Assembly: GCF_000317575.1 (NCBI RefSeq)
Contig: NC_019748.1
Coordinates: 3,864,501 to 3,928,500 of the forward strand
Reading direction: 5' to 3'
Length of the DNA: 64,000 nt
Source: Stanieria cyanosphaera PCC 7437
GTDB taxonomy: Bacteria > Cyanobacteriota > Cyanobacteriia > Cyanobacteriales > Xenococcaceae
The notes beneath the pieces were generated by a model. That model was not told the DNA's origin. It ran no database searches and saw nothing but the letters and a program-made list of their open reading frames with translations. Position 1 is the stretch's first letter; each line of letters opens with the position of its first letter. Below, in pieces: positions 1 to 6,525 of the stretch. Made by a program: the position numbers and the translations under genes.

Positions 1-232
1 AACCTGCTGTTACTGAGCCACCAGGAGAATTAATGTAGAGATAAATTGGTTTACCAGGATCGTCTGAATCAAGATAAAGCATGATGGCAATAATTTGATT
101 GGCTATACCATCGTTAATACCTCTTCCCAGAAAAATAATCCGTTCGCGGTAAAGACGATCATAAATACTAATCCAGTCGCTATAAGGCTGACCGGGCATT
201 TGATAGGGAACTTTAGGAATACCAATGGGCAT
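1..232 (-). CDS. clpP3: ATP-dependent Clp protease proteolytic subunit ClpP3-like (partial, C-terminus outside window)
   Basis: The first 77 residues of a ClpP-family protein read leftward from an ATG at 232 and run off the window edge. The visible part starts [14 protein letters not shown] and holds the family segments [25 protein letters not shown] and [12 protein letters not shown], typical of the cyanobacterial ClpP3 N-terminus. ClpP3 is a serine peptidase subunit that in cyanobacteria assembles with ClpR into a mixed tetradecamer fed by a Clp ATPase. The catalytic residues lie beyond the window, so activity cannot be judged. It lies 34 bp downstream of clpR on the same strand, the usual clpR-clpP3 operon order. 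Confidence 0.85.
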   Translation of the reverse strand, partial: MPIGIPKVPYQMPGQPYSDWISIYDRLYRERIIFLGRGINDGIANQIIAIMLYLDSDDPGKPIYLYINSPGGSVTAG

Positions 233-266
233 GAGATTTTTTCTACCTGATAAAGGTTAACAAAAT

Positions 267-953
267 TTAAGTGAGTGCAGAAACAGGAGTTGGTAATTGT
301 TTAGAGCTTTCTAAGACTTTATCAATAATGCCGTAATTCTTAGCTTCTTCAGGAGTCATATAGAACATACGGTCAGTATCTTTGGTAACTTTTTCGACTG
401 TTTGACCAGTATTTTTAGCAAACAATTCCATCATCATGTGCTTGTTGTGTAGCACTTCTTTAGCACGAATTTGAATGTCTGTAGCCTGACCTTGAGCGCC
501 TTGACGAGCTTGATGCAGAATAATAGTAGCGTGAGGTAAACTAGCACGACAACCTTTTGTTCCTGAGGCAAGAATCATCGCAGCAGTTCCCATTGCCTGA
601 CCAATACAAATAGTATGTACTGGAGGTTTAATGTAATTCATCGTATCGCAAATCGCAAAGGCTTCAGTTTCAAAACCAATCGATTCGCCACCATACCAAG
701 ACGTACCCGTAGAGTTAATATACATATAAATGGGTTTGTCAGGGTCATCAAATTGCAGAAAGAGTAACTGAGCAATAATTAATTCAGTAACATCAATCCC
801 AATTTGGTCTTTGTATTCGTCAGGAGATACTAAAGGCAATCCCAGATAAATAATCCGTTCTTTAAGTAATAAAGAAGGTAAATCTGGTGGTGGAGTTCGA
901 TAATAGGCATCTCCTCGATAGGGAGCTTGAACTGCTTGAATTGGTGAATTCAT
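267..953 (-). CDS. clpR: ClpR, inactive ClpP-like subunit of the Clp protease
   Basis: A 228-residue ClpP homologue with the ClpR N-terminus (IQAVQAPYRGDAYYRTPPPD). Where active ClpP has the nucleophile Ser in a GxSMG-type motif, this protein reads CIGQAMGTAAMI, with Gly in place of Ser, so it should be proteolytically dead; the His of IILHQ is kept. In cyanobacteria ClpR is a structural partner of ClpP3 in the essential Clp core. The next gene downstream on the same strand is the clpP3-like gene. A divergent gene begins about 210 bp away, so the promoter should lie in 954-1165. Confidence 0.93.
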   Translation of the reverse strand: MNSPIQAVQAPYRGDAYYRTPPPDLPSLLLKERIIYLGLPLVSPDEYKDQIGIDVTELIIAQLLFLQFDDPDKPIYMYINSTGTSWYGGESIGFETEAFAICDTMNYIKPPVHTICIGQAMGTAAMILASGTKGCRASLPHATIILHQARQGAQGQATDIQIRAKEVLHNKHMMMELFAKNTGQTVEKVTKDTDRMFYMTPEEAKNYGIIDKVLESSKQLPTPVSALT

Positions 954-1165
954 AGTATTTTTTAGTTATTGGTCTCTAGTTATTATTGTCACTTACTCTC
1001 TTAACTAGAGAAAAGTAACCAATAAACTTTAATTATGCGCTGAAACAGGGTTAGTAATGTTGATTTTAACGCATCCAACTTGAGTAAGTGAGTAGATTAT
1101 AATTAACCAATTAAACTAAGTAATTATATATCTTGTAGTTATTTTCTTATTATTGTTGAAATGTT

Positions 1166-2440
1166 ATGGCGAGAAAGATTGCTTTAATTGCCCACGATCG
1201 CAAAAAAGATGATATTGTTGCTTTTGTTAGTCGTCATGCTCCTGTGTTGTCACGTTATCATTTAATCGCTACAGGAACAACTGGAGAAAGGATCGAAACT
1301 TCAAGTAATTTAAGTATAGAACGAATGGAATCAGGGCCGATTGGAGGAGATACGCAAATTGCTGCTCAAATCGTTGCTGGTGAAGTAGTAGGTGTCATTT
1401 TTTTAATCGATCCTCTTTATGCTCAACCCCATGAACCCGATATTCAAGCTTTATTAAGAGTTTGCAATGTTCATAATGTCGCTTTAGCCACTAATTTAGC
1501 AACAGCAGAGGCGTTTGTTGCTAGTTTAGCTAATAGTGTTGTTGCTCATCTTATTTATAATCCTGTTTCGGGACAAGGTGATGGTCAACAAGAGTTAGAC
1601 TTGATTAAAGAGTTGCTTGAACCTCATTTACATTTAGAAGTTCACTTAACTACTCCAGATCTAAGTCCTCAGCAACTGGCTGAAAATGCCCTTACAGACC
1701 GACCTGATTTAATTATTGCTTCTGGTGGTGATGGTACAGTTTCTGCTGTGGCAGGTGCGGTTATTGGTACAGATATTCCTTTAGGCGTTATTCCTAGGGG
1801 TACAGCTAATGCTTTCGCAATGGCTTTAGGAATTACTCAGCAACTTAATCAAATTAGAAGAGCTTGTGAAATAATCTTAGCAGGATATACCAGAATCATT
1901 GATGCTGCTTTTTGTAATGATTTACCTCTGATTTTATTGGCTGGTGTGGGTTACGAAGCTGAAATTATCGAAAAAGCTGACCGAGAGGCTAAAAATCGCT
2001 GGGGTTCTTTAGCTTATATCATGGCAGGTTGGCAGCAGTTGAACGAACATATGTTATTTGATGCAGAAATAGAACTTGAAGGCGAAATTAGACAGTTTCA
2101 AGCAGGAGCAATTACTGTGGCTAATGTAGCACCTCCTACTTCAGTTTTAGCTCAAGGAATTGGGGAAGTAATTGTTGATGATGGTTTATTAGATGTGACT
2201 ATTACTACCGCAGCTACTAAATTACAAGCAGTAACAACTATGTTAGGAATGCTTGGCGGTGCTTTAATTAAAACCAATACAGAATTAGAAAACGTAGTGC
2301 ATCTTAAAGCCAAAAAACTTAGACTTGCAGCACAGCCTCCTCAAAAAGTGGTGCTTGATGGTGAAATTATTGGGACTACTCCTTTAGAGATTAGATGTAT
2401 TCCTCAAGGATTAAAAGTATTTGTTCCTAAACCAATTTAA
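1166..2440 (+). CDS. Methylglyoxal synthase fused to a diacylglycerol/lipid kinase-like domain
   Basis: A 424-residue two-domain protein. Residues about 1-125 match methylglyoxal synthase (dihydroxyacetone phosphate to methylglyoxal plus phosphate): ATGTTGERI for phosphate binding, SGPIGGDTQIAAQI with the catalytic-type Asp, and FLIDPLYAQPHEPDIQALLR. From about residue 130 a YegS/DgkB-type lipid kinase domain follows, starting HLIYNPVSGQGDG and holding the nucleotide-binding GGDGTVSAVAG near residue 187, GVIPRGTANAFAMALGI, and a C-terminal VVLDGEIIGTTPLEI. Such fusions are known in cyanobacteria. Whether both domains are active, and which lipid or sphingoid substrate the kinase uses, cannot be told. 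It is monocistronic and divergent from clpR. Confidence 0.85.
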   Translation: MARKIALIAHDRKKDDIVAFVSRHAPVLSRYHLIATGTTGERIETSSNLSIERMESGPIGGDTQIAAQIVAGEVVGVIFLIDPLYAQPHEPDIQALLRVCNVHNVALATNLATAEAFVASLANSVVAHLIYNPVSGQGDGQQELDLIKELLEPHLHLEVHLTTPDLSPQQLAENALTDRPDLIIASGGDGTVSAVAGAVIGTDIPLGVIPRGTANAFAMALGITQQLNQIRRACEIILAGYTRIIDAAFCNDLPLILLAGVGYEAEIIEKADREAKNRWGSLAYIMAGWQQLNEHMLFDAEIELEGEIRQFQAGAITVANVAPPTSVLAQGIGEVIVDDGLLDVTITTAATKLQAVTTMLGMLGGALIKTNTELENVVHLKAKKLRLAAQPPQKVVLDGEIIGTTPLEIRCIPQGLKVFVPKPI

Positions 2441-2453
2441 TGATCTAGCTAAT

Positions 2454-2489
2454 GCGATCTGCTCCGCAGCCAGCGAAGCTGACCGCGAT
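2454..2489. repeat. GC-rich dispersed palindromic repeat
   Basis: A GC-rich island in AT-rich DNA just after the MgsA-fusion stop codon. It starts GCGATCTGCTCCGCAG and ends GCTGACCGCGAT, with two small hairpins, CTGC-tcc-GCAG and CAGC-gaa-GCTG. Related islands occur at 43954-43992, 34787-34820 and 19372-19403 in this window. The rest of 2441-2648 shows no gene. Confidence 0.55.
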
Positions 2490-2648
2490 AAAAATCTTAT
2501 AATTGAGAAATTAATTGATCAGACTCGGTGTGTAAACCAATCCCAAAACCAAATAACTGTATCTTTGTTTAATTATTTGACTTGAAAGCAATAAATATTC
2601 ACATAAAAGATAATATCTGACTATATTTTAGAAGTTTGAATTAAATAC

Positions 2649-2831
2649 TTATTCTTTTGTACTGAGCATTTTAATAATATGTTTGGCAAGCTGTTCTTTA
2701 ATTTCTCGATGCCTTGGAATGGGTTGAGATACTTTTGTATTGGGGTTTTGATACCAGTCATGTTTTCCACCATGACGAATCAAGATACAGCCCATTTCTT
2801 CAAGACGCTTAATTAAATCTCGTCTTTTCAC
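2649..2831 (-). CDS. hicA: HicA-type mRNA interferase toxin
   Basis: A 60-residue protein of the HicA/YcfA family: MKRRDLIKRLEEMGCILIR, then GGKHDWYQNP, with the conserved His of the dsRBD-like fold, and a C-terminal IPRHREIKEQLAKHIIKML. HicA toxins cleave mRNA and are neutralised by HicB. The start codon overlaps the end of the upstream hicB by 4 bp (2828-2831), so the two are translationally coupled with the antitoxin first. The length matches the family and no damage is visible. Confidence 0.88.
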   Translation of the reverse strand: MKRRDLIKRLEEMGCILIRHGGKHDWYQNPNTKVSQPIPRHREIKEQLAKHIIKMLSTKE

Positions 2832-3031
2832 AATACCTCAAGTTCTGCTACTCTTCTAACATTAGGAATTTGTCCACTTGTTAATTCTTTGTAGAGATCG
2901 ACTAAATTTTCTTTTAATTCTGCTTCTGTTTCTGCTTGAGTCCAATAATCAGAAAATTCCTCTAGATAACCAAGCCACATTTCTTCGTCTTGCCAATAAA
3001 CGTATTTTTTACTTTCCATAGCTAAAAACAT
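2828..3031 (-). CDS. hicB: HicB-like antitoxin
   Basis: A 67-residue protein with a short HicB-type fold: YVYWQDEEMWLGYLEEFSDYW resembles the beta-strand core, and QAETEAELKENLVDLYKEL the following helix. It has no separate DNA-binding domain, as in the short HicB class. It directly precedes hicA with a 4-bp overlap. A second Met at residue 5 (3019) is an equally plausible start. HicB proteins bind and block HicA and often autorepress the operon. Confidence 0.8.
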   Translation of the reverse strand: MFLAMESKKYVYWQDEEMWLGYLEEFSDYWTQAETEAELKENLVDLYKELTSGQIPNVRRVAELEVL

Positions 3032-3109
3032 TTATAAAATGATCTTTCATCACAATCAGGCTTTAAACCTAAATCAAAGATAATGCTAAACTGATCGCGA
3101 TTTTGAGAA

Positions 3110-3238
3110 TAGCGTAGGTTAATAGAACACAGACGAAATACAATTGCTGAGAATATTACCAAAGCACATCAAGAATATCAATCTGGAGAGATTTTTCGTG
3201 GTTCTGTTGAAGATGTAATTGCAGAGTTAAACAATTGA
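3110..3238 (+). pseudogene. Relic of a small antitoxin-like protein (C-terminal part only)
   Basis: Downstream of an in-frame TAG at 3110-3112 the plus strand stays open for about 40 codons without a usable start and ends at TGA 3236-3238. The translation ends ITKAHQEYQSGEIFRG and then DVIAELNN, polar and helical like the C-termini of small cyanobacterial antitoxin proteins. No N-terminal half is detectable. I read it as the decayed 3' end of a small gene beside hicBA. Family assignment is uncertain. Confidence 0.3.
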
Positions 3239-3320
3239 AAATTAAGGTAAGGTTTTAAATAATGCGATCGCTTTTGAATAATAATAAACTTTTTTAAATA
3301 GCGATCGCATTAAAAAATTA

Positions 3321-4457
3321 TTATACCCAATTAGTCGCACCACCTACAGCACCAGTTAGACCAGTAATATTTTGTTCTAATGTAGCCAATCCTGTTTGTT
3401 CATTAATTAGTATTTGTTGTCCTTTGGAAGTATAACCAAAAAGATTTCCATCATCGTTAAGAGATAAACCAAATACCTCTTTATAACCTATGTTACCTAC
3501 TTTGACTGCTGTGCCATCTAAATTAATTTTGTATAAAACATCGCTTGTTGAGCCTTTTGAAGTTGCCCAAAAATATTCATTATCAGGATCAAAAACAAGA
3601 TCTCCATGACTTAAAAAACTAGAACCCAAATCAGATACTAGATTAGCCTTACCAGTTTTTGTATCAACTTTATAAAATTTAGAACCTCCAGCAGCATACA
3701 AAATATTATCAGAAGTAAAACCGAGAGCATTAAAACTACTGCCACCTAAATTGCCGATTAAAGAAAATTGTCCACTAACAGGGTCTATTTTGTACAATTG
3801 AGAGAAAGTAATGCCGAAAATTTCGTCTCTGTCTGATGAAGCAATATCAGTCAAATTGACTCCTTCTAAAAATGAAGTAAAAGCACCTGTTAAAGGATCA
3901 AACGAACCTACTTTACTATCTCTTGTTGATAACAAAATATTAGCAGTAGAAGAAGGAGTATAGCTTACACTGAGATTGTCGTAAAATACCGAATTAGGAA
4001 ATTTATCAGTTCCTCCAATAAATTTAAGTGAGTGAATCAGTTTTTCATCAGTAGTAAGGGTCAGTGTTTTAGAAGTAAATTTTATTCCATCAGTAAGTAA
4101 AGTTCCTTCAACTTCTCCTATTAATACACCTTGTTCATCAAATGCTTGAATGATGAGATTATCCGAAAAATCGTCTCCGTAATCACCCATCGTAATTGAA
4201 ACAGTATTTACAGAGAGATTATCATTTAATTCAAGAGTAAAAGGAGTATTACTTGTTGCAAATGCAAATGGATCCAGGCTATGCTGTTCAAATTCTAGTG
4301 GTTTTGCTTGCTTCTCTGTATTATTAATAATATCAAAACCAGTTGTTCCACGTTTTAAAACACCAATATCTAACTTTAACTCTGTTAATTTTCCTGTACG
4401 AGTAGTGGTGACGGTAGACTCTATATTTTCAAAGTCAACAACGGTAAGTCCAAACAT
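3321..4457 (-). CDS. Predicted beta-propeller repeat protein, function unknown
   Basis: A 378-residue protein with no Sec signal peptide. Residues about 1-170 are beta-rich and Thr/Asn-rich (FTLELNDNLSVNTVSITMGD, FYDNLSVSYTPSS), like a carbohydrate-binding or anchor-type sandwich. Residues about 175-378 hold repeated blades with Asp-Pro-x-Ser/Thr-Gly turns (SFDPLTGAFTSF, YKIDPVSGQFSLIGNLGG, YKVDTKTGKANLVSDLGS), suggesting a propeller. Large cyanobacterial repeat proteins without a Sec signal are often exported by type I systems, but no C-terminal export signal is evident here. Function is not recognised. Confidence 0.7.
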   Translation of the reverse strand: MFGLTVVDFENIESTVTTTRTGKLTELKLDIGVLKRGTTGFDIINNTEKQAKPLEFEQHSLDPFAFATSNTPFTLELNDNLSVNTVSITMGDYGDDFSDNLIIQAFDEQGVLIGEVEGTLLTDGIKFTSKTLTLTTDEKLIHSLKFIGGTDKFPNSVFYDNLSVSYTPSSTANILLSTRDSKVGSFDPLTGAFTSFLEGVNLTDIASSDRDEIFGITFSQLYKIDPVSGQFSLIGNLGGSSFNALGFTSDNILYAAGGSKFYKVDTKTGKANLVSDLGSSFLSHGDLVFDPDNEYFWATSKGSTSDVLYKINLDGTAVKVGNIGYKEVFGLSLNDDGNLFGYTSKGQQILINEQTGLATLEQNITGLTGAVGGATNWV

Positions 4458-4690
4458 AATTGAAATTTTCCCAGATAAATTTTACTTTACCTTTTTCACA
4501 ATAATTCTTTATTGATTTATTGATTTATCATATTTTTACATTTGCTTATTATTTAGTTTTCTATTTTCTAGAGTTTTTTTATTGTAATAATTTGTGAATT
4601 ATTCAAGACTCACTTTGTTGCCTTGTTAACCTTTTTACTCAAAGGTGAAATTAAGGAAATATATCTCAAAAAAATATCCTAATTTCGGAA

Positions 4691-5848
4691 CTATTTCAAA
4701 AGCAAATAATATAGTTTTCCTGTACCATTAAGTAAGCCAGCGCGATCGCCTGCCTGTTGACCACTACCTAAAAAGATATCTACTCTGCCTGCACCTTTGA
4801 TCGCACTACCCGTATCTTGATCTAAGACATAGCGATTGACATTCTGAATGGTTAATGAACCGTTTTGGTTAGGATAGGGAATAGGAGCAACGATCAATCC
4901 TAAAGCACCAGGAGGCATAATTGATTTATCCGTAGCAATAGAGCGATCGCCTGTCACAGGTACATTTAAACTTCCTGTTGGTAGTTGTCCATTTGTTTCT
5001 CGAAAAAAGATAAAACGATTATTTCTAGGAATATATTTATCTAAAGCTTCGGGATGAGTCTTAAAATAATCAATTAATTTGGGTAAAGTTAATTCTTCTA
5101 AAGTAAAAATACCTTCTTTAACTAATTCACCACCAAGACTTTTATAAGGATAATCGGTACTACCATCGTACCCAACTGTGATAGTTCTACCATCAGTAAG
5201 TTTTAATTTAGCTGAACCTTGTACTTGAACTAAAAAAGCTTCCATGCGATCGCGTAACCAAACTATTTCTGAACCAGCTAAAATACTTTTATTTCCTAAC
5301 AAACCATCTTTTCCTTCTAATTGCAAACGACTAGGATGAGGTTGTGACCAATTAGAAAAGTTAGTAGGTTTGCGATAGAGAGGATAACGATATTCTTCTG
5401 TAGGAACAGCACTAGCTTGATAAACTGGCTCAAAGTAACCTGTAAAAGCTACTGTACCTTGATTATCATTACCAACAGATTGATAAAAATTAAATTCTGC
5501 CATTACTGCTTGTTGTAGTTCGTATGGAGATTTAGCAGTCAGTAGCAGTTGACGAAAACGAGTTAAAGAACGACGAACTCGGTCTACACTAAATTCAGCA
5601 ACAGAATAATTTTGGTAAGCTTTGACTGCTGCTGGAGTATTAAGATAAGAAAGACTATGGTCAATCGCTTGAAGAAGTGCTTGTAAATCTCCTGGTTTTT
5701 CTACACTACTCCATAATTGCTCGTCTATTCCCACAGAAGAAGAATTAATTTCTATTTTTTGTAAAGGTGCTGCTGTGGCAACTAAACTATCCGCAATCAA
5801 AACAGAAAGCCCTATAGTTAAAGTGAGGGCTGCAAGTGAGTTTTTCAT
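4691..5848 (-). CDS. mltA: MltA, membrane-bound lytic murein transglycosylase A
   Basis: A 385-residue protein with a signal-like N-terminus (MKNSLAALTLTIGLSVLIAD). The MltA barrel follows: VAFTGYFEPVYQAS, FLVQVQGSAKLKLTDG, VGYDGSTDYPYKSLG, NNRFIFFRE. The C-terminal 3D segment is YVLDQDTGSAIKGAGRVDIF and FLGSGQQAGDRAG, where the Asp residues include the expected catalytic acid. The enzyme cleaves the MurNAc-GlcNAc bond of peptidoglycan to give 1,6-anhydro products in the periplasm. Length and motif order are normal. Confidence 0.92.
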   Translation of the reverse strand: MKNSLAALTLTIGLSVLIADSLVATAAPLQKIEINSSSVGIDEQLWSSVEKPGDLQALLQAIDHSLSYLNTPAAVKAYQNYSVAEFSVDRVRRSLTRFRQLLLTAKSPYELQQAVMAEFNFYQSVGNDNQGTVAFTGYFEPVYQASAVPTEEYRYPLYRKPTNFSNWSQPHPSRLQLEGKDGLLGNKSILAGSEIVWLRDRMEAFLVQVQGSAKLKLTDGRTITVGYDGSTDYPYKSLGGELVKEGIFTLEELTLPKLIDYFKTHPEALDKYIPRNNRFIFFRETNGQLPTGSLNVPVTGDRSIATDKSIMPPGALGLIVAPIPYPNQNGSLTIQNVNRYVLDQDTGSAIKGAGRVDIFLGSGQQAGDRAGLLNGTGKLYYLLLK

Positions 5849-5962
5849 TTACCAGTTCAATTTATAAATTTCCCAAGCCTAGTGTCTCCTTTTTGAGAGT
5901 TTTTGTTTCCAGATCAATTAATAGGATCAGAAATAGTTTTTATTCCCGATCCCTGAAAGTTT

Positions 5963-6157
5963 TTAGGCTACTTCATGTCCAGTTGCTACGATGATTTGTT
6001 TAATTGATTCTTCTGAAGCTTCAGTGTTGACTGTCACTTTTTTGCTAGTAAGATCGATATCGACTTCAGCTTCTGGTTCATGAGTCTTAATTGCTTTAGT
6101 AACTGTCTCAACACAGCCTTCACAAACCATACTAGGTACTTTGAGTTCTATCGCCAT
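5963..6157 (-). CDS. atx1: Atx1-type copper metallochaperone
   Basis: A 64-residue ferredoxin-fold heavy-metal-associated protein. The metal site is VCEGC, with Cys12 and Cys15, and there is a His at position 61 in ATGHEV, the same arrangement as in cyanobacterial Atx1, which hands Cu(I) to the P-type ATPases CtaA and PacS for thylakoid copper supply. DIDLTSKKVTVNT is the conserved central strand. No copper ATPase gene is adjacent. Confidence 0.9.
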   Translation of the reverse strand: MAIELKVPSMVCEGCVETVTKAIKTHEPEAEVDIDLTSKKVTVNTEASEESIKQIIVATGHEVA

Positions 6158-6229
6158 AAATATAATTTTTCAAGTAATTAAGGTCTATTTCTATCCTAAG
6201 AAATTATTGATTCTAAATTCAAATTTTTG

Positions 6230-6487
6230 CTACCATTTCAACACCGCAGCCTCAATACCTTGTTCGCGACGAATTTTGCCGTCTTTTTCAAACCAGGCAA
6301 CAATTTGAGTATGGGTTAATTGATCGAGACTAACCCCAGTCTCTTGAGCAATAATTTGTAATAATCTGAAAGAAGAAATAGTTAGACGAGTTAAAAACTT
6401 TTCTGAAGAAGAAAGCAATGCCTTATCGACATCGGCTGACTCTTCTGGAGATAAAAAAGCAATCGGAGATGGTTGCGCTTGATTCAT
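6230..6487 (-). CDS. Conserved small protein at the end of the chemotaxis operon
   Basis: An 85-residue soluble, mostly helical protein: FLSPEESADVDKALLSSSEK, then RLTISSFRLLQIIAQETG, SLDQLTHTQIVAWFEKDGK and a short C-terminus. I do not recognise the family. It starts 38 bp downstream of the CheA-like kinase on the same strand and is probably the last gene of that operon, so a role linked to the signalling pathway is possible from context only. Confidence 0.65.
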   Translation of the reverse strand: MNQAQPSPIAFLSPEESADVDKALLSSSEKFLTRLTISSFRLLQIIAQETGVSLDQLTHTQIVAWFEKDGKIRREQGIEAAVLKW

Positions 6488-6525
6488 GATTTAATGCTCG
6501 ATCAATTGGATCATCTATTTAGAGA

